Assembly (NCBI GenBank): GCA_001600695.1
Contig: BCKQ01000010.1
Span: 651,741 to 696,130, forward strand
Direction of reading: 5' to 3'
Length of the DNA: 44,390 bases
Origin: Ascoidea asiatica
Lineage: Eukaryota > Ascomycota > Saccharomycetes > Ascoideales > Ascoideaceae
Shown here: in pieces, positions 1 to 12,015 of the stretch
Layout of the letters: every line of letters starts with the position of its first letter
How positions within the stretch are numbered: the first letter of the stretch is position 1
Made by a program: the position numbers and the translations under genes
Notes under the pieces: generated by a model
What the model was told of the DNA's origin: nothing
The model's input: the letters and a program-made list of their open reading frames with translations, nothing else
The model's database searches: none

Positions 1-768
1 ATATTTATTGTAAAGAATTTTTGCAATTGGTTCTGAATTCAAAATCATTTTTAATTGGTAAACCTTTAGTAGTTTAAGTAGTTCAATAGAATCTTAGGGA
101 CAAGAATAACTAAATATGGGGGTTAACAATCCTAAATCTTATTCGACAACCATTGCCCACCAGTCCCAATTAGGAAATTTTTAATTATCCGTTTAAGAAA
201 GTAAGCATCCCTTTGATTTCAGGACAATTCTGGTTTCTAAGATTTTAGTTTCAGGTTTCTGTCTAACCTGAAACTACCCCACAGGGCCCATAATATCTTT
301 TTTTTCGGGTTTCATTTCTAAACTAGCCCCAAATTGGTAATTTAAACACTTTGGAGTTTCGGTTTAAATCCGGTTTATTTTTTTTGGCTTTATTTAATTT
401 ATAAATATTACAAAAAGAGTGCAAAAAAANAATCAAAAGAAGAAGAAGAAAGACTTATCTAGCAAATGCTGTATATACTGTATATAATGGAAATCCAATT
501 GTTACTNATTTTTGTTTTTTCAAAGAAAAGATTTCATTAAACTAACTAAAATTTGCTTTTTTAATTGAATTATATAATATAAAATAAAAATGAATATAAA
601 AAGTCAATATAAAAAGTAATATAGANTGCAGAATTAGATGAAAAAACAAAACTACAAAACATGATTTTTTAAAANAATTTAATAATAAAATTGAAACAGA
701 AATTGAAAATTTTGAAATAATTGTAAACAACATTGAAAAGTGTCATTTTCTTGAATAAATCTTTTTTA
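1..768. other. intergenic flank, no gene seen
   Basis: No convincing coding sequence. Positions about 110-370 are richer in G+C than the surroundings and hold a hairpin listed separately. The rest is A/T-rich with short homopolymers. The only ORF of any size (542-733, minus) is a hydrophobic translation of T-rich DNA and is not credible. Confidence 0.5.
246..276. repeat. 12-bp inverted repeat with 7-nt loop
   Basis: The arms TAGTTTCAGGTT (246-257) and AACCTGAAACTA (265-276) are exact reverse complements separated by TCTGTCT. It lies in a non-coding, GC-richer patch. The function is unknown: it could be an RNA hairpin, a dyad-symmetric protein site, or a remnant of a mobile element. Confidence 0.8.
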
Positions 769-2433
769 TCATAAAGCAACAAATTGAATAACAATACCAA
801 CAGCTAAAGAAGAATCGGAAGAATATTGTGAAGCACNATCTGAAGTACCATCTGGAACNCATTCTGAAATTTCAGTATCATTCGAATTGATACTAACTCC
901 ATTATTAATTGGATCAGCATCAAGAATTTTTGATTTATCAAAGCTTGGCTTAAACCCATTTTTGTATGGCATTAGCAATTGAGCATATGAATCATCAAGT
1001 GTTTCAAAAAGAAAATTACCACATAAGCCTATTGGCTTGATNACTTCTCTTTCATTTTCACTTTCACTTTCATTTTCATCGTTAGGATCAAGAGCATTAG
1101 CAGCATTAATATCACCTTCGGAAGTATTTTCTCTAGTTTTAGCTTTTTGCCTAGCTTTTTGCCTGGCTTTTCTTCTAGCCTTTTCTTTTGCTTCTTGTCT
1201 TTCTTCTCTTCTAATATATGCAGCATTATCATCAACTCTATATATCAATTCATAAAAATCAGTTGAGTGTTCAAATACATAATTCAAAAGATTATAAATT
1301 GTTTGAAAATAAAGATCTGAGATATAAATTTCAAATCTTAATTTATCTAATTTTTTATTTTTAATTTTATAATGNAAATCTTTTAACTTTTTAATTGAAA
1401 GTATTAAAATAGATACAATATTTTCCATGGTAAAATATAAAACTCTTTGACTAAAACAAAATTTTAATGTAAATAAAATCGACAGATAATTTTCTTTAAA
1501 TTTTAATAATCTAACTTTGATATTATTATTATCTTCACCAAAATATTGATCATTTAAAAGACTGTTAATTGAATTCAGAACTTGATTGAATTCAGAAATT
1601 CTATAATCAATTTTATTAAATATTTCATTTAATTTTTTAAAATTACANTTATAGTTATGAATCCTTCCTGTTTTTGTAAAACGAATCATTCTTTTATATA
1701 AAAAATTTTCAACCAAAATTTTTGAATGAATTAAATAAATTCGAAATATTTCTGGATGTTTAAATCTAAAATGGTTCAATAAATCTTCTAAAGTATTAAA
1801 TTCATTTAAAATTGGTTTTTCTTCTTTTGGTTTTTCAATAAACATATTTTTAATTCGATTTAAAGACATAAATAGTATTGAATTTAAATTAGAATCAGAA
1901 CTAGAAATTGAAATTGAATTTAGTTTAGAATCTGATGTTAAACTTGATCTTGAATCTGGATAGGGATTTCTATTTTCTAAATAATTTATAAAAGCATTTG
2001 AATTAAATTTTTTTAATTTTTGATATTCAAATATACCTGTTCCTTCTATACGATCAGCTTTTATAACATATTTATAATATTTATTTTGAATAACTTTACA
2101 AGAACAAGTAAATTTTGAATATTGACAATGAACCAAATCAAAATGATTTTCAGCTTCTTCAATTGTTTTATGACCATTTTCATTATAAAAACACAGTTCA
2201 TATAAACATTTAAGATCATTTTTNANTAANANTTCTTTTAATTTTTTATTTCTTTCAAAGGAAATTTTTTTAAAATTTTCTTCCAAATTTAATTTTAAAN
2301 TTTTCATTGAATCTTCTTTTTTTGCATTTTGAATTTCTTTTTGTTTATAAATTGGTGTTGTAACTTCAGAAACTGGTGGTGTTTCAATGACTTTTTGAAT
2401 TTTATTCATAAATTTAATTGGATTNGAAGTCAT
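769..2433 (-). CDS. orphan protein with C2H2-like zinc-binding module
   Basis: An intact 554-residue ORF with an ATG at 2433 and stop TGA at 769; several residues are unreadable because of N bases. I do not recognise the family. Near the N terminus there is a possible zinc site: C76-x4-C81-x15-H97-x4-H102, followed by C103, C110 and C112. A second His-rich motif, LLNHFRFKH, lies near residue 220. The middle is rich in Lys, Asn, Phe and Ile and probably helical. A strongly basic stretch rich in Arg, Lys, Ala and Gln lies near residues 425-450, followed by an acidic Ser/Asp/Glu-rich tail. The same C-x4-C-x15-H spacing, with local similarity, occurs in the protein at 28567-29217, suggesting a lineage-specific family. 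A nuclear or nucleic-acid-binding role is inference only. No homologous neighbour supports an assignment. Confidence 0.6.
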   Translation of the reverse strand: MTXNPIKFMNKIQKVIETPPVSEVTTPIYKQKEIQNAKKEDSMKXLKLNLEENFKKISFERNKKLKEXLXKNDLKCLYELCFYNENGHKTIEEAENHFDLVHCQYSKFTCSCKVIQNKYYKYVIKADRIEGTGIFEYQKLKKFNSNAFINYLENRNPYPDSRSSLTSDSKLNSISISSSDSNLNSILFMSLNRIKNMFIEKPKEEKPILNEFNTLEDLLNHFRFKHPEIFRIYLIHSKILVENFLYKRMIRFTKTGRIHNYXCNFKKLNEIFNKIDYRISEFNQVLNSINSLLNDQYFGEDNNNIKVRLLKFKENYLSILFTLKFCFSQRVLYFTMENIVSILILSIKKLKDXHYKIKNKKLDKLRFEIYISDLYFQTIYNLLNYVFEHSTDFYELIYRVDDNAAYIRREERQEAKEKARRKARQKARQKAKTRENTSEGDINAANALDPNDENESESENEREXIKPIGLCGNFLFETLDDSYAQLLMPYKNGFKPSFDKSKILDADPINNGVSINSNDTEISEXVPDGTSDXASQYSSDSSLAVGIVIQFVAL

Positions 2434-3299
2434 TTAAATTAGGAAGAACTGAAAATAAAAATGATAATAAAGGTGAAAATAATAGAATAAAGATGAAATA
2501 AAAGAAAANAGAATAAATGAATAACAATTGCTTTAAATATATGGGNTCAAATTAATAACTTAATTNAAAAGAAAAAAATATTTAGTGATAGTGAAAGTTT
2601 TAAAAAAAGAGAAAAAGAAAGAAAGATTTATAGTATAAGTATTAATAGAAAGTAGTAATAATTTAGATTAATAAATTTAATAACTGAATGAATGATTGAA
2701 TAATTGAATTATGAATTATGAATCAATGATTGATTAATTTAATGTTTGATGATTGATGATTGATAATTGATAGTTGATAATTGATAATTGGTAATTGATA
2801 ACTGATAATTGATAATTGATAATTGATAATTGATAATTGATAATTGATAGTTGATAATTGATAGTTGATAATTGATAATTGATAATTGATAGTGAAAAGA
2901 ATAAAATAAAAGAAAAGAAAAGAAGGAAAGAAATTCAGTAAGAAACAAGGAAATCCCCTTATCATTTCTTTCAAAAACTAGATCTTTAGATAAATAATAT
3001 TAGTAAGTTGTTCATGAAATTACTTCAAGATATTCTACCCTTGCCCACTATATTCTGAGACAATTGAAAGGGAATTGATAAGAAACCAAAAGTGGATCCT
3101 GGAACGAAACTGAAGGTGAACCAAAAAAAAAGAACGAAAAGCCAGGAGAAAAAGNCAGGAGAAAAAAGAGAAGGCAAAAANAATAAAGGTTTATTTTCTG
3201 AGGGACTCCTGCAGCTGCAACCGCCNAAGAGATTGCCTTCACGAGCAACGAGAAATAAAAACAAGCTGNGTTTCAATACAGACTTATAATTACTTGATN
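2434..3299. other. intergenic region upstream of the orphan zinc-finger-like gene
   Basis: This is the presumed promoter side of the minus-strand gene ending at 769. It contains a GATAATT minisatellite (2760-2893) and a GC-richer, purine-rich patch (about 3080-3260) that includes the perfect 10-bp palindrome TGCAGCTGCA at 3210-3219. ORFs here (for example 2723-2974 and 3025-3276) are translations of the repeat or of low-complexity DNA. Confidence 0.45.
2760..2893. repeat. GATAATT heptanucleotide minisatellite
   Basis: About 19 tandem copies of a 7-bp unit GATAATT, with variants such as GATAGTT and GGTAATT. The array contains many GATA cores. It is non-coding; translations in any frame only show the repeat. 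Confidence 0.85.
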
Positions 3300-6200
3300 A
3301 ATAAATAGTTAATGATNATCAGGATTCAGTTCATTAATAGTTAGTAAATACATCCATTATTTTAATTAAGAGTTGCTTCAGTTTTTCTGATAATCATGAT
3401 TTTTCACGATTTGGGGCTAANGANAAATTTATTTAACCAGCAAAACTCAAATAAAATGAGCAAGAAGCAAATAAGCAGTATTCAAACTAATAATCATAAT
3501 ACTATTAATGGATAGTTAAATAAATTCATTTTCATCAAGTTCAAATTAATTTACTTTATTTTTTTTCAAACTAATTTTGAGTTTTTTTTGGAATTTTTCA
3601 CTGGTTTAGTAATTTCAAAAAATGTTATTACTTCCAATACAACATTTCATTTCNATTAAATATAATCCATNTGTATCCAATAACTAGTATCAGATTAATA
3701 NATTCCAGTGGATATTNACGTCTTATCAATAGATGTTTTCTTATAGCTTTGTAATTGATAATCAATATTCAATAATATCACTAAAAGGAAAAAAATTTTC
3801 TTCAAGGAATATTAACCGCCGATACAAATTTAAAGTGTTTACTCATTTCTTTAATTAAATTATATTATAACAAAAAATAATAACCAACAGTTCTTTTATA
3901 TCTTTTATTAGTTTTTAAAGAATAAATTTCATTAAAATAACACCTTCAGCTGCTTTTGATTCAATGAATATTTCTTATTGAAAATTTGTGATGAGAAAAC
4001 AAATTTAATTATTATTAAGTAATAATTAAAAGCATTTAGTTGATGTAATAACTTCTAAGCTTTATTCATAATTAAAAATATCACTGTTCTTTGATAACTT
4101 CATCTAATAAAGATGTAAATATACTTCTTCTTACTCATTATTTATGCTCCACTGTTTATCAATAAAAGATTCATAATTATTAACAAAAATTTGATAGTAT
4201 TAATACACTAATGGATACTTTCTTTTCTCACAAAAGATATTAGCCAAAATTCAATAACACCATCCTGAGAATNAAATTATAAAAGGTTATCTGCCTGAGA
4301 TTATTATTAAATTAGANATTAAAAGAATTTATTCAATAGAATCTCATTTAATTAGTAATTGTAAACATTAGTATCATTACAAAGAATAATTTCCTGGTTC
4401 TTCAAACAAACTTCATCCAAATACCAATTTATCTTTTTGGTTCTCAGACTTAGTTACATTTAAAATTTCAAGGACTCTAGAATATATCAATTTTTTTAAT
4501 ACTTTCCTTATTAAACTATTATTACATCATCGTTAGTTTATGCTGAATATATCTTTAGATTGGATTACTTATTTCAATATATCCATAAATCACATTTATA
4601 AGTATCTCATTCCAATTTGGTAATTATGTTTCAAATAATTATGATTTGAATNATCAATTCAAAAAATACAAAATGACANTNTTGAATCACAACTTNAAAA
4701 TATCACTTCGAATGAAATATAATTCCTGAAGTTTCAATTAACATTACTATTATATTTGATTGATTATTTCTTATTCCTTAAGCACTGTATTGATTTAAGA
4801 TAGTAATCAAAATATTAATTAATATGTTCAATTATCTCCTTCTCTTTATAACTCAATTTACTATCTATCAAAAAATCCTAAAAAAAATATCAATAAGATG
4901 AATGAAATTCACTCTCACATTATTTTGAATATATCCATAAATTTTATCAAGAAGATCTTGTATTTATATTTAATTCATGGTTTATTTTTTTTGCCAAATT
5001 GGGTATTANATAGCTTTAACTTTTAATCTTTTATCATAATCCAAATTATAATTTTAAACAATATNAATTNAAAATATGAAATCATAATTTCAAATAGAAT
5101 AAAAAAGTCAATCTCTTTAACAACTGTAAGAGAATAATTTATACAAAAAGCAAAAAANATTCTTTTTTTGATANTTNTATTCAAATCAATATACTAGTTA
5201 NTATGTTTCCAGTAGTAAATAAAAAACCTTGGAAATCATTCAATGAAATTTTAATTTCAAANCACTACCATTTTCTTATTAATTCAATATATCTTGNGGT
5301 TTATTCCCAAATATAAATTTAACTAAAGATNAAATCCAACAATCTTCAATCTCTAGCTTTTCCTCCAGTTATTAACGGTTTTGAAACTCATTTGCTAAAA
5401 TAAGAGTATAAATTTTCAATTTATAAGAATTGATTCTTTATCATCTAATACTTTTTCTTGGGAACTANCTTAATCCAAAAAAGTCTGGGACCCGGNTTGT
5501 TTCTTTCAGGTATTGATATTGATTGAATTTATCATTTTGAGATATGTTTTCTTATATTTTTAGACTAAGTTTTTCCTAATGAATTCATATAAAATTTATC
5601 CATTATATAACATAAATCAATGCTAACCAATTTTTGTTTTAGAAAGATTAATATTCATTTAAATCCATTAATCAAAATTATAATTTTATGAAATAAAACT
5701 GATATTTTTGCTCTAGTTCCAAATGCTTCTAAAAATGTCATTTAAATGAGTACTATTATATTTATACTTATTTCAATTATTAAGGCTAGATATTTATCCA
5801 CTAAACCTTTAATTTTAGGATGTTCTTCCTGATATCATCTAATTAAAATTATTGACATCCATTGACATCATTTAGAAATCTAAAAAAATTTATTTCTCTA
5901 GCTCATCTAGTTTTTCAAATCATTCAAGTTTGCTATCATCAATAAGTACCTGATCTTTATCATATTCTAAAGTTTGGACAATTCTAAGCTTAAGCTCAAC
6001 AACTTATGTTTCTTTAACTTTTATTTTTTAATCTTTAATTGTTTAGCTTCTGCCTGTTTTATATCTCCAATGGTCCACTTGTTGTATAATGAACATTTGC
6101 TACATATCAGTCTACATGTACTGAGGTCCCAAAATTTTCAACTGAAAATTGCTGTACATTTATTTCATTCTGTTCAAGAACTGATGCTCAAGTTTTANTT

Positions 6201-6673
6201 GGTATTGTTCCTTCTTCCCCTAAATTGCTTTTATCTTTGAGTGGTAGATGTTTTTTTGGAACTACTCTTGATTTAATATCAAGATTGTCCTTGGTCTAAA
6301 ATATTTTAAAAGTACAGCCATGAATCCAAGCTATTATGTCTCTTACTTTTATATCAATCTTTGATTAGTTAACAAAATCAAATGGATAATCATGAATAAG
6401 CCAATATATTGTATAAGCATCTACACTTTAATCTATTCTCCTATTCATTCATTTGGATCATAATTTAGATTATCCTTTAGAAGTTTACTCTTTTTTATCA
6501 GGAAAATTATATTTCTGGAAAGTTATGAATTATCTTTATTTTGGAAATAATCCATGAATAGTTTTCTAAGATGATAATTCAAAACCCTTCAAATTATATT
6601 TATTGCCCATTTAGTTCAATATATTAACACTTTCAGTTGAATTAATTTTTTTCTTATGTCTTTTCTTTGGCAT
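3300..6673 (-). pseudogene. decayed coding region, family unknown
   Basis: No long ORF survives, but minus-strand translation gives runs that look like former protein broken by many stops and shifts. The clearest start is at 6673, giving MPKKRHKKKINSTESVNIL. Another stretch near 6250-6400 reads WLIHDYPFDFVN, then RDIIAWIHGCTFKIF, then VVPKKHLPLKDKSNLGEEG. Shorter runs occur near 4380-4470 (VTKSENQKDKLVFG). I cannot tell whether this is one long dead gene or several fragments, nor name the family; a degenerate transposon ORF is possible. The left boundary is arbitrary. Confidence 0.3.
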
Positions 6674-8989
6674 GGTTTAGTGTTAGTGTTTTGAAAGACT
6701 TTTGAGGAAGCTTTGAAGTATGAATACCAAATGGATTTTGTTTCAATTAATTAGAAAATTAAATGGAATAAAAATCTGCAAACTATTGTTTTAATATTCT
6801 TTTAGTGTTGTTATGTTTATTTCTAAGATTTGATGATATTCTTAGGATGAGTGTTTATTTCATTACTTATTGATTATAAAGAGATGCTAAAACTGTGAGA
6901 TATAAGATTTCTAGTGAATATTAAAAGACAATATGAATAAGATTGGACTAGTCTTAAATAATTTTACAAAAGCGATTTAAAATACTTTAAGTTATTATGA
7001 GGGAAAAGAAAATAATAATGATAGTAGTGGTAGAATTAGTAACAGATGTTATTTAGAATGAAGGTAAAGGTATTTTAATTTCAAATAATTTATGAATTAT
7101 TGTTGTTATTTCTTTAATTTTAACCTAATTAATCATTGAATATAAAAGTGGACTTAAATTTATTGATTAATTTATATTATCATTTATTCTTGGTGATATT
7201 GATTGATAAAATGAAATTGGATTAAATCCGTTTCAAATTCCCTTAAATAGAAAAAAAAAAAAAAAAAAAAAAAAAAGGGAATTATTCAAGACCTTTATTT
7301 TTCATTGGAAATTTACTACCTATAGATATAAATTATGCATATGGGAATAAACTAATATGAATGAACTAAGTGATAATCATTGATATGAAGGAAACTAATA
7401 ATCATGAGTATTATTAATATATGTAAGTTTCTTATTCTAAATCGATGAAGAAACTCCTCTTGTATTCAATATATAATATCAGATTGAAATTCTATGCCTT
7501 GAATTTAGATTTCAATTTCTTAGATTTTATTTTGTTTTCTTGTTGATTTCCTTTCAAAACTTCTCTTTATATTCTTTTTCATTTTTTTATCAAATTGGTA
7601 AATAAACTGGAAATAAAAGCAGAAAGAAATTTTCATTGAAGAAAAAATAAAAAACAAATTAATGTTATTATCATTATTTAACTTGATGATAACTTTATTT
7701 AAAATTCCCAAGGTTTCACTGTTTAAACGTTACATTCTCAAAGGTTTATTTTTACTTTTTTAAATATTTTTTTATATTTTTTTTCTGGTATTTTTATTAA
7801 AACTATCATGATTCTTTCTAGATAAGGTGATTCAATAATTCAGTATCTGATTACTTTATTTAAATGGAAATTTTTTGGAGAAAAAACTTAACCATTTATA
7901 TAATTAAAAAATTNAAAAAGTTCAAAAAATTCAAAAAGTTCAAAAATTTCAGTGAAGTGGTTCAATTAACAATGAATTTCTTTAAATGAAAGCGCAGTGA
8001 TAAGTCAATATCACAAATATTTCAGGAATATTCCAATACCATTTTAATGTTGTTTAAAGTCAAAACTACATTTACGATACTTGGAATAATTACTTGAAAT
8101 TAAAATCAATGACTTCTCATAATCTTTTTTTTTTTGGATTAGGTTATTACCAACTTTCTTTTACTATATTCTTAAAACAAAAAATCTTAAAAAAAAACCC
8201 ATTATCAAATCCAAAAAAAAAAAAAAAAATGGGAGGATAATAGAAAACTGCTAATAATTTTACCGGAAATGAAGGCAAAAAATTATGATATTTCTTAAAT
8301 AAAGCGTTTTTTAAAAGGCATCAAAAGCACTGGAATCATTTACAAAAGCACCAAAAGCAGCAGCAGCAGCAGAAAATTAAAAAAAAAACAAGTTGATTTT
8401 TTTGTGTTTCTTCGTCAATTTTCCAAATTCAAAATAAAACGTAACGTAACATTTTATTAAAAAACGTAACTTTTTCGCAAATAAAAACGTAAACTCTTGC
8501 AGCAGCAATTAAACGTGTGTAGACACAAACCACAACTTNAATTGCTAAAGATACCTATTTGGGCCCCCCTCTATAAACTGAACAAGGGAATGTGCGCTAG
8601 CACCAANCGCAAGTGCTCACTTCGTATTCACTTCACCTTTTCCAGGGAAACGATAAATTGCTTATTTTTTTGCGGTACTCCTTTTTTTTGTCGGAAAATC
8701 CNAAAACTCAACATTGGGAAATTTTATNAAACCCGTGGCCCACTAATATTATTGGAACTTTCCCGAGTAGATTTAAAAACAATCAAAATCCCATTTTGCA
8801 AACCAGTGCTTGGAAATTAATTTTACTCGTAATTCTAAAATATCAAAATATGTTAGGTTTTCAAATAAACTTTTGCTATCATAAAAATAATAATAATTAT
8901 ATTAATTTCCTTAACAATGAACTATGATGAAAATTTTTAACAAAATCTAATTAATGATTATATTAGTTTAAAACATTAATTTGTAGTAC
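6674..8989. other. non-coding AT-rich region
   Basis: I see no supportable gene. It holds a 26-base poly-A run (listed separately), long A and T runs near 8125-8140 and 8213-8229, short repeats of AACGTAAC near 8439-8490, an AGC trinucleotide run near 8357-8371, and a GC-richer patch at about 8490-8790. ORFs at 8497-8820 and 8613-8927 overlap one another in different frames and show no recognisable domain. Confidence 0.4.
7236..7283. repeat. 26-A homopolymer inside a short inverted repeat
   Basis: A run of 26 A (7251-7276) is flanked by AATTCCC (7236-7242) and GGGAATT (7277-7283), which are reverse complements. The length of the A run may be inexact in the assembly. Confidence 0.6.
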
Positions 8990-9940
8990 AAAANTTTATT
9001 GATTAAATCTGTCCATTGAAAATGAATTNTTAAATGCTTAAAGTGCAACAGAACCTGTTAAAATGTTTATAATTGGTGAAGAAAAATTCAATAATACTAA
9101 CTATTTTTCAAAAGATTGATACAGGCATCAAAAAGATTCAANTCATTTTTAATAAAAACAAATCAAACAAGTCTCCTTAGATCAACAAATTTACTCCATT
9201 TTCAAATGCACAAATATTTCAAACTACAAAGTTTACGATTTCTCATTTATATAAAATCTTTGGATGAAGATTTAGCTTCTTTAATAACTTANGTTTTATT
9301 CTAAAAGATGATTCTGAAAATTTGTTTATAATTTCAAAATCAAAAGATTCTAATTCAAGTCATATAAAATCTTTTATTGATGGAAAATTTACAAAATTAT
9401 TACCCAATAACAATATTACCATATAGTCAGTTCAATATTTTAATAATGATCCATTTTTAAATTTGATTCTGTTTTTAATGANTTAAAACATGATAACCAC
9501 ACTGATTCAGAAACTGATTTAGATAATGATTCAGATGCTCAGTTAAAGATTGATTCACAAGCTCATTTGTATTATCAATAGTTTAATTTTAATTTTATTT
9601 AATATTTTGCTGATTATTATTACATTACATTATTAATATATCTTATTATTTTGTAATTTATGGAACTTTAAGGTCAAAAAGATGAAAATGATCCTCGAAA
9701 TCACAATTACAAATACCCCCCCCCCCCCTAGTTTTTCAAGATGATTCTTCAGACAACAATAATAAGACACTTATAAATGAAACTTCTGAACAATTTCATG
9801 AAAGAATAAAAAGATTTATAACTTTTGAAGAATTTGAAAAAAAGTTATAGGCTAAATCATTATCAAACAGATTCTTATATCCATATAAACTGTGATTTAA
9901 GAATCATTGAAAATAGCCTGTCATCGTAGTTTTTTTGTAG
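8990..9940 (+). pseudogene. decayed coding region, family unknown
   Basis: Plus-strand translation gives several coding-like fragments in shifting frames, separated by stops. Examples are FIISKSKDSNSSHIKSFIDG near 9330-9390, DSETDLDNDSDAQLKIDSQ near 9506-9560, and NETSEQFHERIKRFITFEEF near 9780-9835. The acidic Asp/Ser-rich piece followed by a basic, aromatic piece suggests one dead gene, but no family is recognised. A poly-C run (9716-9728) interrupts it. Confidence 0.3.
9716..9728. repeat. 13-base poly-C run
   Basis: A homopolymer of 13 C is highly unusual in this AT-rich sequence. The exact length may be an assembly or sequencing artefact. Confidence 0.7.
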
Positions 9941-9950
9941 AAAAAGGAGA

Positions 9951-9984
9951 ACTAACTCCCTTGTTTATAAACAAGGGAGTTAGT
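9951..9984. repeat. perfect 34-bp palindrome with no spacer
   Basis: ACTAACTCCCTTGTTTA (9951-9967) is followed immediately by its exact reverse complement (9968-9984). The match stops abruptly on both sides (A opposite A). It lies just beyond decayed coding sequence and about 200 bp from the end of the SES1 remnant. Confidence 0.9.
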
Positions 9985-10188
9985 AAGGAACAAAAGAATA
10001 TGAAATTGATGTCNCNAATTCTATATTNCANGAACTTTTATAGAATCAATAAACGTTTAAACAAAAACATGCTACAACTTCCAAGTTCATATAATTGAAA
10101 TTTGATTTTTTGTATTACTATAAAAGATTTCAATTCCTGTATTCAAATTTTAAAAGAGCTAAAAGCTTATTTTTTACCCACTTTCTTA

Positions 10189-11150
<962 letters not shown>

Positions 11151-11189
11151 ATATTTTCTTTTCAATTACCGTTTAAATAATATTCCGAA

Positions 11190-11710
11190 TTATTTANGGT
11201 TGACTTTTCGCAATGGAGTCCAGGTTCCACGGAGCATGTGGCCAGCTAAATTACGTTGGCCACAGTGTGGCGTGGTAGTCCTAATTAATTACGTGGTTGG
11301 AGAGTGGGTTTAGTTTAGCTATTGAGTTGGGAGAGGAATCGTTTGCATGAAAATGTAAAANCGAATTCAGAATGTCACATCTTGGCGTTTTTAAAGTTTT
11401 CGGGCTATTGGAGTCACAACTGACATGTGAATATTTAGTTGGATACTCCCGGTTCCACAGGTTGCGGGATGTTCCCGAAAAGGAGTTTCGGGCTAGAAAA
11501 ACTGTCCTGTAAAAAAGAAGGACCGCTTAAGGCAAAATTGAGAAAATCGGGTCTCTACTGCGACCCCGAGTTTTAAATATCGGGTCTGTACACTAGTTGT
11601 GTTTCATCGAACGAAAAAACATTCCGGCGTTCAGTTTCATCTGCTCCAACATTCCCGCGTTCAGTTTATAGAGGGTCTCCTATTTGGGTAATTGTTTTAT
11701 GGTTACCCCA
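11190..11710. other. GC-rich non-coding segment with internal direct repeats
   Basis: This 500-bp block is much richer in G+C than its surroundings and begins where SES1 homology ends. It contains a near-identical 20-bp direct repeat at 11618-11637 and 11648-11667 (one mismatch), a second direct repeat ATCGGGTCT at 11546-11554 and 11579-11587, and GGTTCCAC twice (near 11230 and 11449). No ORF of note. It could be part of another mobile element or a displaced promoter; I see no LTR-like ends. Confidence 0.45.
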
Positions 11711-11736
11711 TTTGAAATACGGTTTTATTTCCGTTT

Positions 11737-12015
11737 TTGGAAATTATAAAAATAATACTACAAATTACTTTATTTTATTATAGCCAACTCTTTTTCAAAA
11801 ATAAAAACAAATTAATTGAAAATGATATCAAATGGTTGATATTGATTGAAGAATTCATCTGTTCTAAACAAGAAGTTCAATCTGATATAAAAAGGTTTTT
11901 TCAACCTATTTGGAACTCAAAAATATATAAATCACTTAAATTTAAACCATCAATTTATGAATGGTCATTAAAAATCTACAATGGCATTGAAGGTTTTTTG
12001 GATAAAGTATATTAA
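11737..12015 (+). pseudogene. gene fragment related to the 1510-residue protein at 18731-23263
   Basis: An open frame of about 92 codons without any ATG. Near 11836-11894 it reads LILIEEFICSKQEVQSDI, against LILIEEFMRSKQEIQSDI in the large minus-strand gene (nucleotides about 19951-20013). Beyond that block the two do not obviously align; this fragment continues with a Trp/Tyr-rich segment ending FLDKVY. It may be a dead paralogue, a captured fragment, or one exon of a decayed gene: the T-rich stretch ending in TAG at about 11784 resembles a 3' splice site. Confidence 0.45.

Noticed and set aside
2760-2893. Heptamer array considered as telomere-like repeat
   Set aside because: AT-rich unit without a G-rich strand, located internally, and its copies vary.
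2723-2974. ORFs with repeated NYQLSI units
   Set aside because: These are translations of the GATAATT minisatellite.
5974-6240. 88-codon plus-strand ORF
   Set aside because: It is antisense to the minus-strand coding relic, which reads more like protein.
8125-8229. Inverted repeat of T11-GGATT and AATCC-A17 about 70 bp apart
   Set aside because: Mostly homopolymer; only five informative base pairs.
9830-9960. Possible FAR1-type transposase remnant (FEEFEKKL followed later by ACHRSF)
   Set aside because: Only two short similarities separated by stops; too weak to name a transposase family.
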